Source of the DNA: Bryobacterales bacterium
GTDB taxonomy: Bacteria > Acidobacteriota > Terriglobia > Bryobacterales > Bryobacteraceae
Assembly (NCBI GenBank): GCA_003154855.1
Contig: PMEV01000359.1
Coordinates: forward strand, 2,251 to 13,508
DNA: 11,258 nt
Reading direction: 5' to 3'
Under the pieces are notes generated by a model that saw only the letters and a list, made by a program, of their open reading frames with translations, ran no database searches and had not been told where the DNA came from. Below are positions 1-6,858 of this stretch, one piece after another. The translations under genes and the position numbers were made by a program. Position 1 is the stretch's first letter, and the number at the start of each line of letters is the position of its first letter.

Positions 1-167
1 CAGTGGGCGATGCGATCCCGCAGCACGCGGCGCGGCGAACGGCAGGTAGGGCCGTCCGGCTCCTTGTTATAACCGAGATCGACGTCCAGAAAGCGCTGGA
101 TCTTGGCGGGCGTCGAGAGACGGCGCAGGGTGTTCCATTCGCGGGCGCTGAATCCGTAAGAGAGCAT
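1..167 (-). CDS. Partial CDS (N-terminal 55 codons), unidentified protein
   Basis: The gene starts at an ATG whose complement is CAT at 165-167 and runs off the left edge in an open frame. It begins 7 bp after the stop of the homoserine dehydrogenase gene (TGA, complement at 175-177), so it is probably the third gene of the same transcript. The visible protein starts MLSYGFSAREWNTLRRL and contains AKIQRFLD, then a stretch around residues 32-45 with GYNKEPDGPTCRSPR, and ends RDRIAH followed by two bases (TG) that would most often give Cys. I associate this kind of N-terminus with acidobacterial hypothetical proteins of transglutaminase-like type, where a Cys after 'AH' could be the nucleophile. 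That is memory-based and not proven, because the core domain is outside the window. No clear Shine-Dalgarno precedes the ATG, consistent with translational coupling. Confidence 0.6.
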   Translation of the reverse strand, partial: MLSYGFSAREWNTLRRLSTPAKIQRFLDVDLGYNKEPDGPTCRSPRRVLRDRIAH

Positions 168-174
168 GGCTGGG

Positions 175-1134
175 TCAGGAGCGGGCGATATCGACCAGGT
201 CGCTGAACAGGCCGTAAGCGGTCTGCTCGACGCCGGGGTTGATGGAAACCGTTCCCACGGTTCCCATAAGGTCGGTGTGGATGAGCAGCAGGTTGGAGGT
301 GCCCTCGATGGCGGCCAGCAGGTCGGTGATGGGCAGGACCTCGGCGCGCACGCGCAGCCGGACCCCCTCCCGCGTGCGCTTGGCGTGGCTCACCACGCGC
401 ACGGTCTTGCCCGTGGCGGCGAGAGCCTGAACCCGCTCGGTAGTGAGGCGGCCGATGCCGCGCGGCTCGATTTGGGGCGGAGTGACGCGGGCGTCCATCA
501 GCACGTTGGCCAGCGCGCAGGCTTTGGCCGCGGAATCCCAGCCGTCGATGTCGTAGGAGGCGTCGGTCTCGGCGATGCCCAGCCGCTGGGCCACCCGTAT
601 GCCGTCCTGCATCGAAAGGCCGTCGCGCATGGCCTCGACCACGATCTTGGTGGTGGAGTTCAAAACGCCGGTGAAGCCCAGGATTTCGCAGCCGGGCAGG
701 CCGTTCCGCACCAGGCTGTAGACGGGCGCGCCATCCATGACGGTGGACTCGAAGCGGAAGCCAACCCCAGCCGCGCGGGCCGCTTCGTCGAGGGCGTGGT
801 AAGCGTGGGCGATAGGGCCCTTGTTGGCGGTGATGACGTGCATGCCGCGCGCGAAGGCGGCCCGGATGTGCGAGATGGCGGGCTCGCCGGTAGTGGGATC
901 GAGAGGGGTGACCTCGATGGCGACCTCGGCCCGGGCGGCGTCCAGGAACTCGCCGATGGAGGCCGCGGGCGGGCCGAACGGCGGCTCTAGCGGCAGGCCC
1001 TTGGGATCCACGGCCGTGCCGTGCCGCGCGGTGTGAATGCCGCAGATGCGGAAGGGGAAGGAGGCGCGCTTCCGGTGCAGCAGCCGCGCGAAGGCGCGCC
1101 CCACGTTTCCGTATCCGATCAACGCTAGGTTCAT
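175..1134 (-). CDS. hom: Homoserine dehydrogenase, short form without ACT domain
   Basis: This is a 319-residue cytoplasmic enzyme that should reduce aspartate semialdehyde to homoserine with NAD(P)H, the branch point to threonine and methionine. The N-terminal Rossmann dinucleotide-binding motif is GYGNVG (G7-x-G9-x-x-G12). TANKGP follows at 102-107 and the substrate-binding region with FEST, VMDGAPV and NSTTK at 128-163. The family signature around 189-204 reads as E189, D191, D195, D197, G198, D200 and K204, where the Asp and Lys correspond to the catalytic pair. The chain ends near the dehydrogenase fold (EQTAYGLFSDLVDI). Many bacterial homologues have about 430 residues with a C-terminal ACT domain for threonine feedback; none is present here, so allosteric inhibition by that route is unlikely. 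The start is an ATG 9 bp after the stop of the DUF4139 gene, with only a weak ribosome site (GAAGA). Confidence 0.9.
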   Translation of the reverse strand: MNLALIGYGNVGRAFARLLHRKRASFPFRICGIHTARHGTAVDPKGLPLEPPFGPPAASIGEFLDAARAEVAIEVTPLDPTTGEPAISHIRAAFARGMHVITANKGPIAHAYHALDEAARAAGVGFRFESTVMDGAPVYSLVRNGLPGCEILGFTGVLNSTTKIVVEAMRDGLSMQDGIRVAQRLGIAETDASYDIDGWDSAAKACALANVLMDARVTPPQIEPRGIGRLTTERVQALAATGKTVRVVSHAKRTREGVRLRVRAEVLPITDLLAAIEGTSNLLLIHTDLMGTVGTVSINPGVEQTAYGLFSDLVDIARS

Positions 1135-1143
1135 TCTTCGAGT

Positions 1144-3156
1144 TTAGAACTCCATCTTGTCGATCAGGGAGTTCAACTCGGACTCCAGCGCCGCCTTCTT
1201 CTTGCGCAGCTCGCTGAGCTGGTCGCGCAGGGTGGCGATCCTGGTCTCCTGGTCCGAGAGCTGGCGAGAGTACTTCTGCACCAGATCCTGCTGGCCGCTG
1301 ACGCGGTTCAGGCTGCCGATGTTGTCCCGCACCCGCTGCTCGTCCTGGACGACTTCGCTCAACTGCTGCTGGGCGGCGCGGATATCGTTGTCGGCGGCGG
1401 CGATGGATTCCTTCTGGCTGGAGATGCGCTCCAGTTGCTTGCGGGCGGCCTCGTCCAGCGCTTTGTTCTGCACGTAGCTCAGCAGATAGTCGGGTGTCAC
1501 GCTCGTGAGCGTCACCGAGGTCTCGAAAACGCGCTCCTCGGCCACCGGGAACTTCTCCGTGGCGCCCCCGGCCAGCTTGACCTCGAAGCGATAGGCGCTC
1601 GAGGTAGTCTCGGCCGGCTTCAGCTTCAGCAGCTTGTAGTCCGGCCGGATGGCGTGCTCGAGCATCAGCGTCTTGGGTTTCTGGTCCACGTTGCGGATGC
1701 TGTAGGTGGTGGTTTCCTGGAGGGTGGAACGGGTGGTCATCACGCCGCGGCTCACATGGATCTCGCGGACGAAATCGCGGCTCGAATCCGTGGCCGTCGA
1801 GATGCGCGTGCCCAGGTCGATGGCGTAGCTGATCAGGCGTTTGTCACCCGCCTTCACGGTCTCGACCAGCGCCTCTCCGGCGTAGGCGTCGCCATCGTAA
1901 ACCGTGATGGGGCCGCCATCCAGGGTCTTGCCGGTCGAGTTGGTGATCTCGGCCGCGTTGCGCGGGAACTCGGAGCCGCCGCCGGAATAGACCAGCAGCT
2001 TGCGCGCGGTGACGGCCTGTTGCAGGAACGGCAGCATGGCGGATTCGTCCTTGCGCACGGTGACCGGCGCGGAGAAGCTGTACTCGAACAGTTCGCCCAT
2101 TTCGTGGCCTTCGGCAGTCGCGGCGATGGAGCTGGGGGTCATCGCCATGCCGGGCTGGAGTTTCAGAAGTTGCGAGGCGTCCCTGCCGCGGAGCTGGAGC
2201 GCGTGCGGGGCGCTGGCCGGCGGAGGCGGCGCGGCCATAGGCATGTTTTGGAGCATTGCGCTGTTGAGAACGCCTCCCACCGCCCCCTCGTAAATCTCCG
2301 GCTCAGCGGCTTGATCCTCCGGCAGTTCCGCCACCTGGCGCTGGAGGTAGCGGGGCTCATAGAGCCGGCTGATGAACGAAACCGGGCGGCCGGAGACCAG
2401 GGCCAGACGGACCTTGGTCCAATCCTCGCCGCTGGTGTTGTCGACAATGGCCCAGCCCTCGAGCATCGGCTCGGCGCTGGCCGCGAAAATCAGCCGGTAG
2501 CTCGATTTCCAAACCGGTGTGGGGACGACATACGTGGCCGAAATGCGGCGGCTCTGGGCCTGCGTGGAATCGATATAGACGCTGCGCTTCTCCTTGGAGC
2601 GCCCCACCACCAGGCTGGCGAGATAGGCCTGGAGCTGCGCTTGCACCACCGGGTCGGTGAAGCGCACGCCGGTAATGGCCGCTAGGTCGTAGGTCCGCAG
2701 CTCGCCCGCGTCGAGCAGCAGCGTGACCTGCTCAAGCGGCGGCTGCTTCTCTTCCGCGGACTCCTGGCGCGCGCCCAGAATGATGCCCGCCGATTTGCCG
2801 GCGCCGAGCGTCAATTCGACCCGTGCGCCCTTGAGTTGATCGAGCAGGGCGCTCAGCGGCTGCTGATCGCCGAGCTGAAAGGGAAACTCGGAGAGCTTGC
2901 GGGCCAGCGGCTCGCTGGAATCGTAGCGCAGGCCGGTGATCTTGCCGCCGCCCTCCTCGAGGATGGTGAGCGACTTCAAAACGTCGTTCATGTCGGCGGC
3001 CTTGAAATCCAGGCGCGCCGAATCGCCGGCCGCGAGCTCGCCGCCGCGCCGGAAGTACCCGACGCCATTCTTATAGAGGACCACTTCCTTGACCGGCAGA
3101 TCGGCCGCCAAAACGCTCCCCATCAGGAACGCGGACAAAGCCACAGTACGAAACAT
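1144..3156 (-). CDS. Secreted DUF4139 domain-containing protein with C-terminal coiled coil
   Basis: This 670-residue protein has an N-terminal signal peptide (MFRTVALSAFLMGSVLA, cleavage near 18-19), so it should act in the periplasm or at the envelope. KEVVLYKNGVGYFRR at 23-37 is typical of the start of DUF4139/mucoidy-inhibitor-A-like proteins. A beta-rich DUF4139 region covers about 200-560, with the recognisable NSTGKTLDGGPITVYDGDAY near 406-425. A low-complexity insertion of Met/Pro/Ala at about 296-345 interrupts it. Residues about 565-668 form a long Lys/Glu/Gln-rich coiled coil. An upstream in-frame ATG at 3192 would add 12 residues, but the ATG at 3156 is preceded by GGGAGG at 7-nt spacing and directly gives the signal peptide, so I chose it. 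The biochemical function of DUF4139 is unknown. The gene is probably first in a transcript with hom and the partial gene at the left edge. Confidence 0.88.
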   Translation of the reverse strand: MFRTVALSAFLMGSVLAADLPVKEVVLYKNGVGYFRRGGELAAGDSARLDFKAADMNDVLKSLTILEEGGGKITGLRYDSSEPLARKLSEFPFQLGDQQPLSALLDQLKGARVELTLGAGKSAGIILGARQESAEEKQPPLEQVTLLLDAGELRTYDLAAITGVRFTDPVVQAQLQAYLASLVVGRSKEKRSVYIDSTQAQSRRISATYVVPTPVWKSSYRLIFAASAEPMLEGWAIVDNTSGEDWTKVRLALVSGRPVSFISRLYEPRYLQRQVAELPEDQAAEPEIYEGAVGGVLNSAMLQNMPMAAPPPPASAPHALQLRGRDASQLLKLQPGMAMTPSSIAATAEGHEMGELFEYSFSAPVTVRKDESAMLPFLQQAVTARKLLVYSGGGSEFPRNAAEITNSTGKTLDGGPITVYDGDAYAGEALVETVKAGDKRLISYAIDLGTRISTATDSSRDFVREIHVSRGVMTTRSTLQETTTYSIRNVDQKPKTLMLEHAIRPDYKLLKLKPAETTSSAYRFEVKLAGGATEKFPVAEERVFETSVTLTSVTPDYLLSYVQNKALDEAARKQLERISSQKESIAAADNDIRAAQQQLSEVVQDEQRVRDNIGSLNRVSGQQDLVQKYSRQLSDQETRIATLRDQLSELRKKKAALESELNSLIDKMEF

Positions 3157-3163
3157 GGATACG

Positions 3164-3169
3164 CCTCCC
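3164..3169 (-). promoter_or_regulatory. Shine-Dalgarno site that fixes the DUF4139 start
   Basis: On the minus strand the sequence reads GGGAGG, 7 nt before the ATG at 3156. It lies downstream of the alternative ATG at 3192 and therefore supports the shorter protein beginning directly with the signal peptide. Confidence 0.75.
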
Positions 3170-3259
3170 ATTCCGAATGCCGCCATCGTCACTGGCCTTT
3201 CACTCTCCCCTCACCTTATTGATATCCGCTGAAGAATGCAATCCGAGAGCGGAACGCGC

Positions 3260-3288
3260 TTGACACGGCAACCGCCCGCGGGTGAGAC
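3260..3288 (+). promoter_or_regulatory. Candidate sigma70-type promoter for the beta-barrel/receiver pair
   Basis: A perfect -35 hexamer TTGACA at 3260-3265 is followed after exactly 17 bp by TGAGAC at 3283-3288, a poor -10 matching at only two positions. It lies in the 210-bp divergent region between the DUF4139 gene and the beta-barrel gene, about 80 bp before the GTG start, which is the right place. The weak -10 suggests either an activator-dependent promoter or a chance -35 match. Confidence 0.25.
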
Positions 3289-3301
3289 TTTGAGATTGTA
3301 G

Positions 3302-3330
3302 GCCCGAAGGGGTGGTGTGCCCGAGGGGGG
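3302..3330 (+). repeat. Short G-rich direct repeat in the leader of the beta-barrel gene
   Basis: Two copies of GCCCGA followed by a run of four or more G (GCCCGAAGGGG at 3302-3312 and GCCCGAGGGGGG at 3319-3330) lie 17 bp apart, between the candidate promoter and the ribosome site. The spacing is close to two helical turns, as for a tandem protein-binding site, but it may be chance in GC-rich DNA. Confidence 0.3.
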
Positions 3331-3366
3331 ACCCGGAGAGGTTCGACGCACCAGAATGGAGATCAC

Positions 3367-4761
3367 GTGAGACTGCTCATGGCTGCTGTTTACTTGCTCC
3401 TGGCCGCCGGTGGATGGGCGCAAGAGCCGCCGGCCAGCAACCCGCCAGAGGCTCCGGCCGTCAGCCCGGAGGTGACCCCCGAGGCCACCGAGCAGGAGCC
3501 CGCCGAATATGGAGGGCCCGCGATCCTCAGCCGCGGCGGCAGCGCGACGGTGGCCAGGGGAAGCCGTCTGATGACGGTACACCCTTACGCAACCGTCTCG
3601 GGCGTCTATGACAGCGGCCTCGAAAACCTGACAGTGAACCAGCAGGGCCAGACCTCCTCCACGGACGCATTTGGCGAGGAGGTCCGCTTCGGGGTCAACG
3701 GAAGCCGCGACTGGCAGACTACCGGCATCGATCTGGATTACCGTGGCTCGCTCCGGAACTACGGGTCGGCCTCCAACTATGACACTTTCGATAACAGCCT
3801 GCTCCTGGGGGTGCGCCATCAGGTCAACCGGCATGTCACGATCGAACTCATGGAGGACGCCAGCCGATACACGAATTCCTTTTTCATGCCGTACAATCTA
3901 GGCTCTTTTTACGACCCGCTGATCAATGGCCTGGCCAGCAACGAACTGTTCAATACGCCCACCTTCTCGCTGATGAGCAGCGCACGGCTGACCTACCAGC
4001 GCACCTCGAGGTTGTCGTTCAGCGCGGGGGGAACCGGATTCCTCGTGCGGCGGCCGGCGGCCCTATTTGGCTCCAAAGGCTACATCGGGAACGGCGATAT
4101 TGCGTACCGTGTGACCCGCTACCAGACCATTGGCGTCGCCTACAGCTACACCCACTTCTCCTACACGCATCAGGTGGGCTTCGCGGATCTCCATGGGATA
4201 TCGCTGAACTATTCCGTGCGGATCGGCAAATACTGGGAATTCGCGATGTTGGGCGGCGGCTACCGGGTACAGTCGCGGCAGGTGGCGGCGGCCCAAATCG
4301 ACCCCGCGGTTGCCGCGATCTTCGGCGTGGTCGTGGGCAGTCAGATCTTCGACCGGACTTTCTACTCGCCGCACTACGAAGCACACTTGACGCGGGACTT
4401 CCATCATAGCGAGTGGTCGCTGGGCTACGTCCGTACGGTGATGCCGGGCAATGGCGTGTACTCGACCTCCAGCTACCAGAACGGGCAGATGTCTTACGTG
4501 TACAACGGATTCCAGAAGGTGAGCCTGCAATGTCGGGCGACCTACTACGATTACAGCAGCCTGGCGCAGACCCTCGGCCGGTACTCGAGTTATGGCGCGG
4601 GGGGAGGAGCCAGCATGAAGCTCAGCCAGGCGTTTTCGCTGGTCGCGCGGGTGGACGTTCGGCACTATGACGCCGACGCGTCGGCCCTCCTGAGGACCTC
4701 GTACCGTGCAAGCCTGGGGGTTTCCTGGAGTCCCGGCGATCGTCCCCTCTCCATCTGGTGA
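3367..4761 (+). CDS. Outer-membrane beta-barrel protein (464 aa)
   Basis: The GTG start at 3367 is supported by GGAG at 3358-3361 with 5-nt spacing, and it gives a signal peptide (MRLLMAAVYLLLAAGGWAQ) for export. Residues about 20-55 are a Pro/Glu/Ala-rich linker (EPPASNPPEAPAVSPEVTPE). From about residue 75 to the end the protein is a succession of alternating hydrophobic/polar, Tyr- and Gly-rich strands, such as YATVSGVYDSG, IDLDYRGSLRNYG, TIGVAYSYTHFSY and SLQCRATYYDYS. It ends in a terminal Trp (RPLSIW), like the aromatic end recognised by the BAM machinery. Length and strand pattern fit a porin-like barrel of roughly 16-18 strands; I do not recognise a named family or substrate. Its TGA overlaps the GTG start of the receiver gene by 4 bp, so the two are likely co-translated. 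Calling it an outer-membrane barrel is well supported; transport or assembly roles would be guesses. Confidence 0.82.
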   Translation: MRLLMAAVYLLLAAGGWAQEPPASNPPEAPAVSPEVTPEATEQEPAEYGGPAILSRGGSATVARGSRLMTVHPYATVSGVYDSGLENLTVNQQGQTSSTDAFGEEVRFGVNGSRDWQTTGIDLDYRGSLRNYGSASNYDTFDNSLLLGVRHQVNRHVTIELMEDASRYTNSFFMPYNLGSFYDPLINGLASNELFNTPTFSLMSSARLTYQRTSRLSFSAGGTGFLVRRPAALFGSKGYIGNGDIAYRVTRYQTIGVAYSYTHFSYTHQVGFADLHGISLNYSVRIGKYWEFAMLGGGYRVQSRQVAAAQIDPAVAAIFGVVVGSQIFDRTFYSPHYEAHLTRDFHHSEWSLGYVRTVMPGNGVYSTSSYQNGQMSYVYNGFQKVSLQCRATYYDYSSLAQTLGRYSSYGAGGGASMKLSQAFSLVARVDVRHYDADASALLRTSYRASLGVSWSPGDRPLSIW

Positions 4762-5168
4762 GCGACGTGGAGCAGCGGCAGTCAGGCCGGCTTCTGATCG
4801 TCGACGACGAGAATGCCCTGCTGGTCGTCATGGAGCAGTACCTGCGACGCCTGGGCTACGAGGTGGCGGCGTGCCGCAGTGGCCAGGCGGCCTGGGAGTT
4901 GTTCGAACCACAGCCGGCCGCCTACTCGCTGGTTCTAGCCGACATCACCATGCCAGAGATGTCCGGGCAAGAGATGCTGTTGCGGATGCTGCGGCTCAAC
5001 CCCGCTATCTGCATCCTGATTTGCAGCGGCTATCCGTTCGATTTGGCCAGCCTTCCGGTGACCTTCCGGCAGCAGATCGGCTTCCTTCAGAAGCCGTTTA
5101 CCCCCAAGATGCTTGCCAATGCCGTGGAGCAGTTGCTGGCGGCCCGCGGCGGCGCCCGGCCGGCGTAG
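4758..5168 (+). CDS. Stand-alone response-regulator receiver (CheY-like)
   Basis: This 136-residue protein consists of one receiver domain and no output domain. The phosphorylation pocket is complete: acidic pair D16-D17 (LLIVDDEN), phosphoacceptor D62 (VLADITMPEMSG), Ser90 at the switch Thr/Ser position (LICSG) and K112-P113 (LQKPF). It should accept phosphate from a histidine kinase in the cytoplasm and act through protein contacts or as a phosphorelay shuttle. No kinase gene lies in the window. The GTG start shares four bases (GTGA) with the stop of the beta-barrel gene, a classic translational-coupling arrangement. A second GTG at 4767 is possible but would lose three residues only. The 3' end lies 3 bp from the stop of the convergent hypothetical gene. 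The receiver assignment is firm; its partner and output are unknown. Confidence 0.9.
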   Translation: MSDVEQRQSGRLLIVDDENALLVVMEQYLRRLGYEVAACRSGQAAWELFEPQPAAYSLVLADITMPEMSGQEMLLRMLRLNPAICILICSGYPFDLASLPVTFRQQIGFLQKPFTPKMLANAVEQLLAARGGARPA

Positions 5169-5171
5169 CAC

Positions 5172-5741
5172 CTATAGATCGGCGTCCAGGGCCGATTCAA
5201 GGCGCGTGGTGAAGTCCTCCTCCGATTCCGACCAGAGGCTCTTCCTGGCGACGGGCAGCGCCGCCTCCAGATCGCGTGCCAGGCGAAGAACGCTGGTCAG
5301 ATTCGAATGGACGGCGCGGGCGCTGTCCGGCAGGCGAGGGTTGGGCAGATAGTGCGTCTCGGGGCCGAAGTCGATGCGGAGATGATCGTCGCTGTCGTTC
5401 TCAAACTGGGGTCCGAAGCAGGTGAGCGAGACGCGCGACGGGGTGAGACGCCAGCCGTTGTGGTACTGGAAAAGCTCCCACCAGCCCTGCACGGTGTAGG
5501 CACAATCGGGATGGTCGAACTCGCGGCACAGGGCGGCCACGGTTTCGACATCGGGAGCGCCGCTGAAGGCGTGCTCGAGAACCGGGGGCTCGGCGAACTC
5601 CAGGGCGTACACCTTCAATGTGTCGATGCCGGGGCGCATGGCGGAGAACGGGAAAACTCTGAGCAGCTCTTCGAAATGGCCCAGCGCGTTCGCCGCCTGG
5701 AATCCGCGCAGCCACAGGGAAAGAAGAAGTGGATCGGGCAT
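5172..5741 (-). CDS. Conserved-looking hypothetical protein, soluble (189 aa)
   Basis: I do not recognise a named family. The protein has no signal peptide or membrane segment. It begins MPDPLLLSLWLRGF, contains FEELLRVFPFS and LKVYALEFAEPP in the first 55 residues, a Trp/aromatic cluster CAYTVQGWWELFQY at 80-93, CFGPQFEND near 108-116, and an acidic C-terminal helix with LWSESEEDF near 169-177. The mix of charged surface and aromatic core looks like a real folded protein rather than a shadow frame. I chose the ATG at 5741, where AAGG stands 5 nt upstream and which gives the hydrophobic N-terminus. The frame is open to an ATG at 5792, 10 bp after the stop of the upstream gene, but that one lacks a ribosome site. 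It is probably co-transcribed with the glycine-zipper gene. Similar acidobacterial hypotheticals come to mind, without known function. Confidence 0.75.
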   Translation of the reverse strand: MPDPLLLSLWLRGFQAANALGHFEELLRVFPFSAMRPGIDTLKVYALEFAEPPVLEHAFSGAPDVETVAALCREFDHPDCAYTVQGWWELFQYHNGWRLTPSRVSLTCFGPQFENDSDDHLRIDFGPETHYLPNPRLPDSARAVHSNLTSVLRLARDLEAALPVARKSLWSESEEDFTTRLESALDADL

Positions 5742-5802
5742 CGGAGCCTTGCAGGTTCCATTGTAGTCCACGCCGGTGAGCCGAACCGGCATCGCGCGAT
5801 GG

Positions 5803-6744
5803 CTACTCGAGGCGCTCTGTCAGGGTGACCGGCTGCGCGAGGTGGAAGGTGAGCCGGGTCTCGACGGGCAACTCGGCCGGCTTGCCGCGCGTGGCTGCGG
5901 CAGCGCCTCCACCCGCGGCGGTGCCGGCTCCGGCGCCGATGGCGGCGCCTTTGCCGCCTCCGGCAATGGCCCCGATGGCCGCGCCAATGAGGGCCCCCGC
6001 TCCCACCTTCTTCAGGTTGTCGGAGGCGGCGCTGGGCCCTTCCTTGTGGTACCGCTCGGTCTCAATGGCAACATCCTGGCCGTCTGAAGTGTGCAGCCCG
6101 ATGAGGTGCACGCTGAGGGATGCACCGCCCTGCCCGTGCCCGGCCGGCTGGGATTCGAGAACCTTGCCCCGCACTCGGGCGCCGCGCTCGCCGATCACGA
6201 ACCCGTCGACGATGAGCGGCTGGTCGAGCGTGGCGGCGAAGGTGTCTCCGGGATGGTTCTTGTCGCTCGAGAGCCTTTCGCCGAGGCGGACGGCGAGAAC
6301 CGTGTTCGCCGGGATGGTGAGAGTGTGCGGCGTGCGCGGCGCAGGCGGCGCGGTCTCGGTTCCGCTGGGCGGATTCAGAACGGGGGGCGGAGGAGGCTCA
6401 GACTGGGTCGCCTGCTCGGCTGGTGGCGGAGGAGGAGGCAATGGAGTCGGGGCCGGTGGGGCGAGAGCGGGCTCAGCGGGCGGCTGGTTCTCCGCGACCG
6501 GTTCCGGGGCCAGCTCTTCTGGCGCCCGAGTGGGGGAGGGCTTTCGCCGGGGGGCTGCCGGTTTCTCCGGCTCCGGCGCAGGCTGCGCTACGGCGGTGGG
6601 GGCAAGTACGGGCGGAGCTGGCGCGGCGGCGACTGGCGGTGGGGGAGGCGCCTGCTGGCCACGATAGATCTTGAATAGCAGACCGGCGCAGACCAGGAGC
6701 GCCACCAGGATTCCAGCCAGGATTCCCACTTGCACAGTCTTCAT
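5803..6744 (-). CDS. Membrane-anchored proline-rich protein with glycine zipper
   Basis: This is a 313-residue protein in four parts. Residues about 7-25 (VGILAGILVALLVCAGLLF) form one transmembrane helix or uncleaved anchor with a short cytoplasmic start. Residues about 30-138 are a Pro/Ala/Glu linker with several polyproline runs, long enough to span much of a periplasm. Residues 139-237 form a beta-rich domain beginning LTIPANTVLAVRLGERLSS, with PGDTF and GARVRGKV; this resembles the 'IPAGT..VRL' opening of TrbI/VirB10-like domains, a loose similarity only. A glycine zipper (GAGALIGAAIGAIAGGG onward, 248-285) follows, then a last beta segment (PVETRLTFHLAQPVTL). The upstream ATG at 6837 is rejected because AGGAGGG stands 5 nt before the ATG at 6744. 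The gene is first in a minus-strand pair with the hypothetical gene and divergent from dusB. Its function is unknown; an envelope structural role is inferred. Confidence 0.82.
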   Translation of the reverse strand: MKTVQVGILAGILVALLVCAGLLFKIYRGQQAPPPPPVAAAPAPPVLAPTAVAQPAPEPEKPAAPRRKPSPTRAPEELAPEPVAENQPPAEPALAPPAPTPLPPPPPPAEQATQSEPPPPPVLNPPSGTETAPPAPRTPHTLTIPANTVLAVRLGERLSSDKNHPGDTFAATLDQPLIVDGFVIGERGARVRGKVLESQPAGHGQGGASLSVHLIGLHTSDGQDVAIETERYHKEGPSAASDNLKKVGAGALIGAAIGAIAGGGKGAAIGAGAGTAAGGGAAAATRGKPAELPVETRLTFHLAQPVTLTERLE

Positions 6745-6749
6745 GCTTA

Positions 6750-6756
6750 CCCTCCT
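6750..6756 (-). promoter_or_regulatory. Shine-Dalgarno site that fixes the glycine-zipper gene start
   Basis: The minus strand reads AGGAGGG, 5 nt before the ATG at 6744. It sits well downstream of the alternative ATG at 6837 and decides for the shorter form, which starts directly with the membrane segment. Confidence 0.8.
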
Positions 6757-6764
6757 AACTAATA

Positions 6765-6793
6765 AACGTAGTCCGATGCGATCCCGTTTCCAA
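6765..6793 (-). promoter_or_regulatory. Candidate promoter for the glycine-zipper gene
   Basis: On the minus strand TTGGAA (complement of 6788-6793) and TACGTT (complement of 6765-6770) are separated by 17 bp. Matches to the sigma70 consensus are 4/6 and 3/6. The position, about 20 bp upstream of the start codon, would leave a short leader carrying the strong ribosome site. This is a weak prediction from sequence only. Confidence 0.25.
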
Positions 6794-6858
6794 GCAGATC
6801 CGCGAGGGTTGGGCGAGGTGGAATCGCCGGGAGGCACGCTCCGGCTCGGCCTCGGATA

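Noticed and set aside
1435..2685. 416-codon open frame on the plus strand
   Set aside because: Antisense to the DUF4139 gene, rich in Gly/Arg/Leu without domain-like sequence or ribosome site.
5825..6667. 280-codon Gly/Ala/Ser-rich plus-strand frame
   Set aside because: Mirror of the proline-rich linker and glycine zipper of the minus-strand gene, which has a strong ribosome site and membrane anchor.
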